Shown here: piece by piece, positions 48,722-60,440 of the stretch
Numbering within the stretch: position 1 is the stretch's first letter
Layout: every line of letters starts with the position of its first letter
Assembly: GCA_028673005.1 (NCBI GenBank)
Contig: CM054116.1
Span: 130,549,547-130,613,546 of the forward strand
From: Tanypteryx hageni
Taxonomy: Eukaryota; Arthropoda; Insecta; Odonata; Petaluridae
Length of the DNA: 64,000 bases
Direction: 5' to 3'
Translations under genes and position numbers: made by a program
Notes under the pieces: generated by a model
The model's input: the letters and a program-made list of their open reading frames with translations, nothing else
Database searches by the model: none
What the model was told of the DNA's origin: nothing

Positions 48722-50068
48722 TCATAACCTTTTTGGAGGTATGGAACCCTTTAGAATCAGGGCAGCGCTCAGCGGAACCCCACAAAATATCCAAGGAATA
48801 TGATACAATAACAAAGTAAACAAAGGGACACGGTTAAACTTTACTCTCATGGCCCCTATAATACTAGCATAAATGACATCAAAATTAACAAATAACAAAA
48901 ACAAACAAAAAAGCAAATGGCAACTAACGAAATAAGATCAATAAAGAGGCCCTTTCAAGATCATATTTTAATGTTTGACTATCTGCTAAACAAAAATATA
49001 ATATCACTGCCATCTAACTGCCCAAAATTAAATTGCAACAAGATTAAAAGAAAATTAAAATGGACCACAAAAATTGTACAAACATGACAATTGTAATAAT
49101 GAATCGTTTATTAAAAATAGTAACTTAATGATGTGTGAAATAGATGAATTGGGTATTTTTTGATTTATCATAATGAAGATTAAAACTGATAAATAATAAA
49201 TTAATATTGTTTCGTTTTATTTCGTATTCAAAAAATAAAAAATACATGATTAAAAATACATGATATTTACCAATTATATTATATATTATCAATTAATTTT
49301 AACGTTTCGGCAAAATTTATTGATGTCATAATCAATGTAATGTTCCTTTTAAATGGAAAAACAAAAATTTTAATCTGAAGCGTGTTTTAGGAAGGTGGGG
49401 GGTCAAAATTGGAAATCTTTGGGTTGATACCAAGCCATACTTCTCCCGCTAATGAAAGTCTATTTAAGCAACATATACAGGTGTGCCCAACAGGCACTTC
49501 ACAGTCATGAAAAATATAGGAGTCTTCATTATGTGATACTGTATAAATTTGTTTATATCAAATAAACTTGACAAAACGAAGAAATATTTTTAATAAAACA
49601 TTTTTGATAATGTATACAAATGAATGATAAACACGACCGGTTTCGGTTAATAATCACCATCATGATGGAATTCCACGATTTCTCGGCCTCGTCCATTAAC
49701 TTCATCTCTATTAATAAAAATCTTATTGTTAGGGAGACGGAGAAAAAGAGAGAGAGCTATGGATTGGGAGAGAGGGAGGGAGGGAAAGAGGATGGGAGGA
49801 AGACAGAGGGAGGGAGAGAGGGATAGCGAGAGGGAGGGAGGGAATATTATTATTTAACCGTCATATGACTGGAAATATTCTGGTTATTTATAACAACCCA
49901 TGTTAACATTTAATTGCCATAACAAACCATATGCGTATAAATTAGCAGTGAATAACTTCTGTTGACATATGCTATAAAGGCGATTAAACCACATTCTTTC
50001 TGTTATACATGCACATATTTTTGCGGAACCCCTGGACCTCTTCCGAGAAGCCCTGATTGAGAAGCACT
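48716..50068. mobile_element. Possible hAT-like element with nested simple sequence
   Basis: Left ATAACCTTTTTGGAGGTATGG with GGAACCC and right GGAACCCCTGG..GATTGAGAAGCACT (ending 50068) have the style of paired hAT-MITE ends, but pairing is imperfect. The interior holds AT-rich DNA, a hammerhead-like motif (49632-49668) and a G/A tract (49735-49850). Treat the limits as tentative. Confidence 0.35.
49632..49668 (-). other. Hammerhead-like / Penelope-type terminal motif
   Basis: On the minus strand this reads a CATGATGGTGATT box, a GGT..ACC stem directly abutting GAAAC, then CGGTCGTG. GAAACCGGTCGTG is identical to the motif at 41709-41721. The first core box is damaged relative to CTGATGA, so ribozyme activity is unlikely. 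Confidence 0.5.
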
Positions 50069-51143
50069 AATTTAAAATGTTTGCCATTTTGTTTACAAAT
50101 AGTAAACGACAATAAAAATAACTTTTCTATGGCCTTTTAGATTGTAGAAACAAAATGGCATTTACAGAATTTCAATATAATATATAAATCTTGAGATACA
50201 AAGCGTGACAGACAGACACTCGGGAAATTTATATACGTAAGATTATAGGTTTGTGATAAAAATATACGAATATACATATTCAATATACATAAAGCGAACT
50301 AGGCGCTACTGACCTATTATATTACGGTATAACCACATTAAAAATAAAGAACGCGCTAATTTTCCCCATGCTCATGTATAGCGCTTGATGTATTTGTTAA
50401 AAGGTATTATCTTCTAATTTTGGAAGACTTGCAATTTATAATAGATTACGAATATCTTATTCTATTTAGAATCCTTTAGGAGTATCGTTTAATTAAATAC
50501 CAGTAGGAATCGCTGTGGCTGTCACTTTCGTTATCCCTCTCTCCGTTTCTCCTTCTGCTGCCCTCCGCAAAAAGGGAATTCTGAGTCTCAAATAAAGAGA
50601 TTCAGCCAACGATACGCCAGCCACTCAACGCCCTCTCTCCATTCCACTTTCAGTCAGCACTTGCTTTCTTTTCGCTGGCACTGATTTTCTCTCTCTCTTC
50701 CTCTCTCACATTTTCCTCTCACACTCCTTATGCGTCACTCGTTCTTCGATTATCGCTTGAAATGATGGAAACCTAGACGCCGAAACAAGATGAGAAGGAC
50801 GTGAGACCGACACGAGAGGATACAGTTTTCGATTTCGTCCTCGATACATTTCGCCTACGCGTCTAACACGAGTCGAATGTTCCGCAAATCACATTTAAAT
50901 CATAATTTTAGCAAAAAAACGCCTTCGGCATGATTTCAGTCATTTAGCCAGATGATATCAGCCGTCTTTGGATCGTTAGGTTTCCCGAGGGGCGGAAGCC
51001 GAAGACAGAGGGATGGGAATTTTTGGGAGAGGCAACGATAATTTGGTAATCACGTTTTAAGATCGTTTTTTATTCCAACAATGACTACCTATGTGTTACA
51101 TAAGGATTCGATAAGAAAATTTTAAAGAAGTTGATTCCAAAAG
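50069..51143. other. Unassigned DNA
   Basis: GC-richer with CT runs at 50540-50730, otherwise AT-rich. No gene is recognised. Confidence 0.5.
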
Positions 51144-52716
51144 TAGGGCTACCAACTGTAAGACCTCCATGACCCGGAGATTTTAGTCTGAAACCCAGAT
51201 ATTTTGGAGGAACCCTTTTTTTCGTTTTTTACAGGATTTCTGTTATTCACAAGTTGTTAATTAAAAATTAATATAAATTATATAATTACATTTTCATTTA
51301 TCAATTTTAATATAATTTATTTCGTTATGGATAAATAAAGCAAGTGTGTTATTCTCATTCCTTAGTAAGATCAAAATGTATAAAATTAATTATCTAGGAG
51401 AATTTATTCCGGGGTTAAAATTTATATTTATTTAAAACTGTAAAAACGGCAATGTTTACTCGAAATTCGAGGAAATGCGATTGATAATCAAAGTATTAAT
51501 ATGAGGATTAGAACGTTCATTCCTTTACTCTGATAAGAGTACTAATTCCATTTCGATGTTTTAATTCTAAGAAATTTTACCTAGCAAAAGAAAATAATCT
51601 GCATGGCGCTTTCAAACTTCCCAAGTAAATCAAATGTAAAACAAAATTTCTGGAATATAAATTCCGTTTATGATGTTAAACAAATTCCATATAAATTTAA
51701 ACAATACATACAATTTATGAAAAGTAGTATAAATTAATCAATGTTCACATATCTAATAAATAAAAGAACTCCTTAAGCCAAAAAACAGGGGTTAATGAAT
51801 GAGCCCAATTTCACCCACAATGTGGCCATCTTCAGGGGCGACCTGACACGACAGCGACCAGAGGTCAACTGTCTTATTTATTAATTACAAGCCAAAGTGT
51901 TGAGCTATTTATGTTCGTTCACATGTCAATCGAGGTGACTTCCGATTGTAAGGTAAAGCTCCTAACACGTACAGGACGTAAATTATTAACCGGGTTCCTA
52001 ATGTCTGACAGAAATTATTTTAGAGTTTTTCTTAACCACTAAAATGTTCTATATAACTAAAAAATAAATCAATATTTTTCAAGCTTGAGATGATTTCGTT
52101 CCTTCGACAGCTTTATGAATATACATATAAGTTTCTGGCTTCTCATCCTCAAGCGTTTTATCATACTAACAACAAGTTGATACATTGTGGAAAACGATTT
52201 ATCATTGCAGAGCGATAAATTGAAACAGAAGTATTGTAGTCACAGACAAATTTATTCATTTGGTGTACATTGTATTATTTATAAATATCTGTTTAGCTAT
52301 CACAAGTCTCTGTATAGTTCATTTATACTTTAGAATGAATTTCCATTCTTTCGTAATTACTAATGAAATTCATTGATCGATGGTGGAACTAACATGTCGC
52401 AGTTTCCAAAGTTGCGAGGGGGGAGGCAGAGAGTCTGGGGTCCTTTGGGTCCCAAAGAAATGTTATATTTCGCCCAAGATATCATTTTTTCCAATTTATA
52501 TAAAAAAACACGCAAAAACTGCATTTCTTCATCAAAATCAACATTTTCTTAGCAAATGCTCGGTGAGTTTTTGTATGTTTGCGTAAGGAGAACCATCACA
52601 AAATTTGTAGTTCCGCTACTGACACTGACCCGGAGAAAGTATTGTAAAACCCTGTGACTGGAGAGCATTGCTTCACCCGGAGTCTCCGGGTCAAAATGAC
52701 TCGGTTGGCAACCCTA
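51144..52716. mobile_element. Non-autonomous hAT-like TIR element, 1573 bp
   Basis: TAGGGCTACCAACTG at 51144 mirrors CGGTTGGCAACCCTA ending at 52716, and both ends continue to the identical inner word TGACCCGGAGA (51170-51180, and its complement near 52678-52692). The immediate flanks are TTCCAAAAG (51135-51143) and TTCCAAAG (52717-52724), a probable 8-9 bp target duplication as hAT elements make. There is no transposase frame; the interior is AT-rich with another hammerhead-like motif at 51801-51836. Confidence 0.7.
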
Positions 52717-53170
52717 TTCCAAAGTCTCTTTCCCAGATTCCCCATTTCCTTCCCTTTACCTTTCAGCCTCGCGGTCTCGGCCTGATGACGTGAAACCTCT
52801 CCCCCTTCTACCTCCTTCTCTCCGTCTTCCGCAGCGTCTTCATTTATTCTTGCGATCGCATCATTCCCTATTGGCTTCTCTTTTCCATTTCGCGGAACCG
52901 CTTTTTCCTTCCAGCGAATATCACTCACTTTCTCGAAGGTGGTCCACGAGGCTTGCGGCGGAAATGGGGTTCGAGCGGCTTGCAACGGCCTTCGAGCACA
53001 AAGGATCTGTCGGTGCATTTGAAGGAACTATTTCCGGGGGCGGCTCATGCTGAGCCTTCAGGCGCGGCGGTCGTTGATTGCACTTTACGAGGAATCGACA
53101 GACGGCGAGTATATTGGAAGGAATAATACGCGCGGGAAAGCTCCGCATCGGAAATATTCCGAAAGTAAGA
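52717..53170. other. GC-richer block, no recognised gene
   Basis: Overlapping frames on both strands (52596-53018 minus, 52790-53053 plus, 52921-53148 minus) have no domain support. Composition resembles the other GC-rich islands in the window. Confidence 0.4.
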
Positions 53171-55025
53171 ATTCTGGCATTGGCTTTTTACCAGGCTCAA
53201 CCACGCCTATTGGCTATTATTCTCAACTTAATGTTACATAAATTTCCATTATTGCTGTTTCCATTACTGTTCTATGCTTCTATGAACTTTTAAAAACCAT
53301 ATTATATGTATAATAAAGATAACCACGTTTTGCAGAGTTTTACATTATTAAAATATTTATCCTGATCTTGGTAAGATGTGAAGATATTGCACAAATTCTA
53401 TAATAACCAAATTAACAAAATTTACTTAAAAATTTTGAAATGATATTTCAGAATTAAAAAATGTTTCATTTATTGCATTAAAAATAGCAAAAGTTTGGTG
53501 TTTTTACCTTTTCTTAGAGCAAAGCAAGCTACACTAATTTCATTATGGTATGGAAGCTGGAATTGTTCATCTCCGATTTTTGCATTATTGGACTAAGGCT
53601 TTCAAGTGAATTTACACAGCTTACAATGAAACAAAATCATGAAGGACGAAAACCGATGGAAAATTTATGTGAAATGTTTCATGTAAATTTAAAACAAATA
53701 AATATGTAGCGTAAAAACTTTTAAGTCAGAATCGACTCCAGTGCATTGTAATGATGAACAACTCAACATTTCAATTAGGAAGATACTTCACGCGTACATT
53801 GAAATTATTTTTTCTTTTGCAAACTTTATTGGGCAGTTTAAAGCGAATTACTATATTGACAATGATTATGATTAATTTCTTTCAAAAATTAAGCAAAATA
53901 TTTGACGCATGGCCGGTGCATTTATAGTTATTACAAAAAATGTGTGAATTAAAAAGCTACTTACTAAGTTCTTTCGTCGTTAAGGTAAACAAAACAAAAA
54001 GCTAATTAAAATATTAGCAGTCGTATGTTCGTTCGCATTTCTTCCACGCCTTAGAAACGGCACTGCAGTAAACAAACCTATCGTTCAAATTAAGCCATAA
54101 TCACTTCCCTTTCGATTAAAATGCATTCAAAATATATAAGAAGAGTTCTCACAATTGATTTCTAATACAATATCAAAGTTCATGTCATTGCTTTTAGATA
54201 TAGATGTAATTAATCTAGATCAGCACCAATACCGTCACCCTTGACTACATAATTTTGTCGTCTAAAATGTAGTCAAATGTTTGTGTTAATAACGAAGTTG
54301 TGGAACGATTCGACGCGTATTCGAAAATCGATGTCTGAAAAATTAATATCCGTTCTTTTAGGCGTCGTTTGGTGCAAGTCCCGTATTCATATCGCAATTC
54401 TAAGTGATTTTAAAATGCAAATGAAAAATGTGCTCTAACTGTGCAAACACATGGAAAGAAAGACAGAATTCTCTTTAATATATGTAATAGATATTTGCGA
54501 GTTTACGAAATATCGTCTAAAAACATGCATATTATGGTGTCATGCTATATTGTTTTCACTACGAGATGCTCTTTATAACACCTATAACGAGTGTTTTGCA
54601 CGGTAAATTATTACCAAGATAGAAGCTATTAGTGCAGCAAGTAAAATTAAATATACAAATATTTAGCAAAATAAGTTGAGCTTCTTTTAATAATTTTCCT
54701 ATTAATTACTATTTTCTGGTTTATTGCTACAGATATAAGAGTTGAAAATTATGTCTGCATATTTCCTCATGCACCACCAATGTCTCACCTCGAAACAACA
54801 GAGGTCACGAATTTTTCAGAGCGGCACTTGTGTATTCGATAGATGTCACCACCATGCGCTCGCAATTGGAAGAGCGTTCCTGAATACTGACGAAAGAATG
54901 GAGCGAAGCGGACCTCGAAAACCAGAAGCCGAAGTTTTTCACAACATGCAGCGATTTGTGAAATGTGCTTCTACATTTGCGTGTCGTTTGAGTTGTAGAC
55001 GCTCCGTAACAGTCCTATAATTAAA
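53171..55025. other. Unassigned AT-rich DNA
   Basis: A 92-codon frame at 54742-55020 (MKIMSAYFLMHHQCLTSKQQ at its start) has somewhat better composition than its neighbours but no recognised family. Confidence 0.45.
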
Positions 55026-55050
55026 TACAGTACACCCTCAAATGGCGCGG
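55026..55050 (+). mobile_element. pogo/Tc1-like terminal sequence, one end
   Basis: TA followed by CAGTACACCCTCAAATGG and cgcgg resembles pogo-like terminal repeats with a TA target. The opposite end was not found. Confidence 0.35.
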
Positions 55051-55479
55051 TACATAGATTCTTGAAAAATTCTCCGTCTGATAGAATACAGTTCTCTAAA
55101 ATATTAAGTCGATGGAAAATGTAGTGCAAGTTATGCTAAACCGCGTTCACTGAAGTCGCATTTTGCTATTTCTAATGAATTTTCATTCATTTAACCAAGC
55201 TCATAAAAAGTCGCTAACGGCCTTTAACAATGTACGCAACAAAGATTACAAAGGACAACACCGGCGATACAACAGACGGGATAACACACTTTGTAATTTT
55301 CCTAGATTACATGACCAAGCATTGTTAACAAACGAAATATCAATCAAGTATAAACTGATTACTTAGCGGATAGCATCAAGACGCACCTAAAAATCGATAG
55401 TATAAGGAAATATTGAGAATGCCTCCGGCTGTAACTAAGTGAATGAATAAGTTTTGTTTTTATACTTGCCCTGCACTCC

Positions 55480-56335
55480 ACCAATCTCTGTCTCTGTATA
55501 TCCCTCTGTCTCATTTCTCTATTCCATCTTCCTTCGCCGCTCCCTCGCCACCCTTCAGGCAGAGGCGATCAGCTGCATGGAAAAGGACGATTCCAACCAC
55601 CTACGCAAAACACCAGCTTCGAGATACCCTCCTTCCCTCTTTCTCTCTCTAGAACACACGCGCTCTGCTATCATCTCGCCCTCTCCATCTGTATTCCAGC
55701 CAACTCCTTCTTCCTCTATATCTACCTTCTCTCTCTCTCTCTCTCTTATCAATTTCACGCACTTCACCTCCCTTTTATGCTCTTCCTTATACCTCCCTCC
55801 CCCTTTCTTCTCTCTATATCTCCCTTTTCCTCATCACCCTTCCTCTCCATATCATGCCTTCCTCATGCTCTGCTCCTCCCGTTCTCTTCTTACATTTCAT
55901 CCTTCAGCGCCCCCTCCATCCTCTTCCTCCAATCTCTTCTTTTCTCTTTACACCCGTTTTCACCGGCTCTCATTCAGAACAACCTTTCCTCTACTTCCTC
56001 TTCTTATTCTTCTCCTATCTTTTAACAAGTTCAACCTTTGCTCGCGTCTGTTGATGCCAGCCATCTTGATGCTACTTATTTTAATCACTTTCTTTCCCCT
56101 CACGAATTTGCCCTTTTTTGTTTCCATTTCAAATCCTGCATACAGAGTGAGAGTCTACTTCCTTCTCCTCCTCCTCTCCCTCGTCCCCCTCCTCTCCTCT
56201 CCACTTCTCCTTCCCCCTCCTCTATCTCTCCATTCCCATCTTCCTCCGCCGCACTCCTTCCCCTTGCTACGTGTTTTCCAACTTCACCTCTTTTTTTAAT
56301 TCCTCCCTCTCGCCTCTCTTCTTTACAACACAAAT
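55480..56335. repeat. Polypyrimidine tract (C/T)
   Basis: About 850 bp of C/T-biased sequence, with pure (CT)n at 55730-55748. The 281-codon frame at 55454-56299 is Ser/Leu/Pro/Phe-rich throughout, as expected from translating such DNA. I do not regard it as a gene. Confidence 0.8.
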
Positions 56336-57480
56336 GAGCCAACGGATGGATTTTCCGTGGAAAGATTTCTTCTTTTTTTGCAGCGAGAGCTTCATTAGTT
56401 CCAATTGCTATGTTTCAAATTCAAAGCGAACATTTGTTAGCGCTGTTTTGTCGGATAGCCTATTAATACTAAACTGGCGGGTAGAGAGACCCGAAAACAA
56501 TTCTCTGAAAGTGATATCTCTTTGCTATTATGGTACGAGAGTTTGTGTCTGTTTAATAATTATCGTTTTACTGTGGGATAACACTTTTAAATAATTATTT
56601 AGTAATTTTTTATGTAGTTTGCACGGTGAAAATATTCATTTCCCTTAAGAAAGTAATAGTCATATTATGCGCTAATTATCACGAATCAAACATTCATTCA
56701 CAAATAATGTTACCAGATACCAGAGACTAAATTTTACAGAAAAAGCGGGTATGGGAAGCAAAATATCATATTTACTGGCATTATCCTCTCCTACACAATT
56801 TTCGCGCCCAATTATGTTATGTGAAAAGTAGAAAATTTTAATCCTGGGGTAACCCTCGCACCCCATTTCTAGTTTCTCTTTTTTCATAAAACGGTTTGTT
56901 TCAGAGATATTTTGATTATGTCTTGCATTTGTTCAGTACCTACATTGAATGTCGCCAGGTGACTGCTTCGTTTCCGTTGCAATGATATGATTTTTGAATT
57001 ATTGATAGCGACGCCAGTACATACTTCCAACGGTAATAAACATTTTGTTAGCCATATTTAAAAAATAACAATTTTGTTAACATAATATATTTTCAATATG
57101 AAAAGTGTATGTATTTTCCACTGTGAAAATTATTTCAGGTGTTTGAGAATTATTCACGAGTACATTTGTCGATAGTTATTGTTGAAGACGCTGTTGTTGA
57201 GAGCATCTTCTAAGCAGTACTACATTACTCTGTGTGGAGAAAGCTATGTGCTGGACACCAAATTTTTCGCTTTAAAAATGGAAATGTAAAAATAGGATTT
57301 ATTAATTCATCGTAACTTGTATAATATTAATATATATTTTTAAAAACGTTCTTTGTTATCTGTACAGTGATAAAATATAGTGGAAAAACCTCAAACGAGA
57401 AGAGTTAAATTTAATAATATTTTGTTTTATTTTGCAATGAAAATTTCTCCCATTATTCTAATTGGCGAACTGAGAAGAAT
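56336..57480. other. Unassigned AT-rich DNA
   Basis: Nothing recognised. Confidence 0.5.
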
Positions 57481-57666
57481 TTGGGGTACTGTTTCAGTAA
57501 CCGGGCGAAAGGTAAACAAAACGACGGTAGCACTGTCGATGGCGAGAAAGCGACGAGAAATGAAACTACCACGGGGAAAGTAACATTTATCGTCGCTTTC
57601 TCGCCATCGACAGCGCTACCGTCGCTTTGTTTACCTTCCACCTGGTTAGGGAAACAGAACCGAATT
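57481..57666. repeat. Inverted repeat with ~75-bp arms
   Basis: 57481-57555 and 57591-57666 are reverse complements with few mismatches. The innermost ~45 bp (GGTAAACAAA.CGACGGTAGC, CTGTCGATGGCGAGAAAGCG) are nearly perfect. The 35-bp spacer is itself partly symmetric. The look-alike frames on both strands here are mirror translations. Confidence 0.85.
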
Positions 57667-57780
57667 TGGAATTTGATCACTTGTGTGAATTTAGATTATC
57701 CTTAGAGCCTCGTTTGTAAGTGAAATCAAGGTGAAATGTACGCTCAAAATTTCAGCTTTCCATCTTTTATAATTCCGAAG

Positions 57781-57987
57781 ATATTAGTCTTTTTAATGAG
57801 CCCCTATCCGACCACGTATATTTTTCAAAACTCAAATCTAAAGAAAAACAAATGACAGTGATTAGATATCTACCTTCAAAATTTCAGCTCTCTAGCCTTT
57901 ACGGTTTCGTTACAATTTTAATCTAAGCAAGTGAGCAGACAGGCGCCAAAGTGAAACTATAAGCATATTTTTTAAACGCGCTACGAT
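57781..57987 (-). repeat. Dispersed repeat family C, copy 2
   Basis: Reverse-strand match to 48508-48721 over the whole unit, with GGTCGGATAGGGG, AGAGAGCTGAAATT, GAAACCGTAAA, CACTTGCTTAGATTAAAATT and TTTCACTTTGGCGCC. The outer edge reads TTTTTTAAACGCGCT. Confidence 0.75.
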
Positions 57988-59105
57988 TTTCCTCAGAATT
58001 AACACTTTTTACTCTAATAATTAAATAAAAAATCAACAGTACTCTATATTACAAAGGTTTCTCTTAAAAAGCTCTTTTGTGACAATAGTCCCTATTCATA
58101 CTAAACCTGTTCTCATTTCATTGATCAAGGAATTGATGGCAGCCCATTCCACCTGGTCTTTCGGTCACTACTTCCTAACCAATTGTCCGCCATTCGATCT
58201 CACAAGCAATGGAATTTAAATTCATTTGCATATCCAGTGGTTTTTATCTGGAGCCTATACGATGTTAAGGATTTCCAAGCCAAAAGGAAAGGCTCCACTT
58301 TAATTCTCGGAGAGGAAAGCGGAGGTTATACATTCTGATGTTTTGCACTGGATTAAACCTATAAAGGGCCGCTGCCGGATGGAGCACACTACTGAGGGAT
58401 AGGCTCTTAATGGGCGGTGTCCCTTATTTTGAAATTTAACAAGTGAAAGGAAGTGGTCGATGAGAATATGGAAATTCTCTCAGCGCGTTTCCTTTTTCAA
58501 CATCTCTCAAAGGATTTGCATTAGCATGAGCAGTGTGAATCACCATCGGATATTTCTAAATAGCTGGAAAATATCCTATTATTTTAGATAGCCAGCTGAA
58601 CGGAGGACATATGGAGAAAATGCCGATAGCCCTCTTTAGACCAATTTTTTCATTACTAGCGCCCAAGAGTCGATAAAGCAAGTATGCAATAGGCAAATTC
58701 TTGGCGAATATATATCTTTCGCACTTTTACACTACCTCAAACGTCAACTTGCATTCAAACCTGCCACTCAAGAGAAAGAATAGCTTATGGATTTTGAGAA
58801 TTATCACTCCCAGATGACCTAGCTCTTCGTTTGAACGTCTTTCAAGTTTTATATTCATGACTTTAAATTATAAACCTAAGGATGTAAATAAAATAAACCT
58901 TGATGGAAATAATTCAACTTTGGAAAGATATTTTCGAAAAATCCGAAAAAGATTTCCTGCGTTGCCTTCATCGCTTGGTCTCGCAAAACACTCAGTTCGA
59001 TAAGCTTTTTTCGCATCGCTTATGAGCAATGTGGATTACAAGTAAATATTAGTTGGGAAGAGAGAAATAGCATCCAACTTACTGAACAATCACACTGCAT
59101 CAGCC
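57988..59105. other. Unassigned DNA
   Basis: No frames of note and no repeats recognised. Confidence 0.5.
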
Positions 59106-59640
59106 GCAGCACCATTACCCCTCAATTGTTCATCTCCCTTCTCCTCCCTCTCTCTCACTCCTCTTTCCTCTCCATTTCTTCCACCTCCCCCTTTTCACCT
59201 TCTCTTTCTCCTCGCCACCTCAATTGCTTTCTCTTCCTCTTCTCGCCCCCGAACTCCCTTCTCCGCCCCTCCCAGACCTTTTTCCGTGTTCATAATCCTT
59301 ACTTTCCATTTACATTATTTTCTCTCCTTTGCCCCATTTACTTCATTCGCCCTCTCCCTCGCTTCCTCTCCGCCTACTCCTCCCAATTTCCCTTCCTTCT
59401 TTCTCGGCCGTTTTTCTTCCAATGAATTTCCTTTTTTCTCGCCTCAGCCTCTTTTCCTTCAACCGCCTCCCTACCTTCCTCCTCTCTCCCTTAACCTTCG
59501 CTTTAATTTCCTTTTTTCTTTCCACACTTTTCCACCCAAACCTCCTTTCTCTCCCTCACACACTATTGCCACCCTTCATTCTTCTCTCTCACCATGTCCT
59601 CTCTTTCACACGCTATCCTCTCTCCCGAACACACCTCCCT
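59106..59640. repeat. Polypyrimidine tract (C/T)
   Basis: C/T-biased sequence with CTCCC and CTTTTCC words. The Ser/Phe/Pro frames across it are composition artefacts. Confidence 0.8.
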
Positions 59641-60440
59641 CTCTCTGCGCGCCACTGTTGCGGGTTTCGTTGCACGGAAACAATGGCAGCCAGAAGAAAG
59701 GGAGGAGCGAAGTTGAGGAGGAAAAGGAGGTGGGAGATGGGGAGAAATATAGGAGGAGGAAGAGGTGAGTGAGTTTCTGGCCCGGAGAAGTGAGAGGAAG
59801 GCATTTACTACGAGCAAAGGCAGAGAGAAGAGAGCGGGTGGGTGGAGAGACGGATCACAAGGGGGGTGGGGGAGGGAGCGCGGCTGTCTGTCGAGGGGTG
59901 CACGTGCGTGTGTTCCTGCGCTCCTCCTTAATTCCGGAACGAGGTGGGATGATCCTTTTGGGAATGAGTTTGGCGTGTTGCAGGTGAGGGGGGTGGGAGG
60001 GAGGGGCGGAGGAGGGGGGCGTGCAGCCGCGGATATGGACTGCGGGAGAAATGAAATGGCTGAGATGGAATATGGAGATACGCGTTTGAAGGCGTGCCCG
60101 AATCGGGAAACGACTGCGGGGTTTACGTGGGAAAGTTGTCGTGGGTGTGTGCGCGCTGCGGGAGCGGTGGCGCTCTGCGGGGGCGGAGATGTTTAGACCG
60201 GTTGGCTCGGCGAGGCATTCTCCTCGTTCGGATCGAGGGGGGGGGGAGGCGAGGGGGGGGGAGGCGGGGGGGGCGAAGGGGTTGCGGATGTGAGCCGCAC
60301 CTTATTGTTTCTGGGGTTACGGAGGTGCGGGGTCGCGTGGCGTGCTTGAAAAAAGAAAACCGTTCCGCGTTTCGCGTTCGCATTGTGAGCTTACTTTTTT
60401 CGCAAAGCAAAGAGGACTAAAGGTGAGAGCTTTATGATTA
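59641..60440. other. CpG-rich block with stacked G runs
   Basis: It is the most CpG-rich part of the window, with abrupt edges. It contains several good 5' splice-site-like words (AGAG|GTGAGT near 59762, GCAG|GTGAGG near 59980, AAAG|GTGAGA near 60420) and an ATG in a fair context at 59682. G runs of 10, 9, 8 and 4 lie at 60237-60281. It could be a promoter or first-exon region, but no protein family is recognised, so no CDS is called. Confidence 0.4.

Noticed and set aside
55454..56299. 281-codon plus-strand frame, longest in the window
   Set aside because: It lies entirely in a C/T tract and consists of Ser/Leu/Pro/Phe simple sequence. Alternative frames over the same DNA are equally open.
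57380..57705. Similar-looking short peptides on both strands around 57.5 kb as a conserved gene family
   Set aside because: The similarity comes from the inverted repeat being read from both arms.
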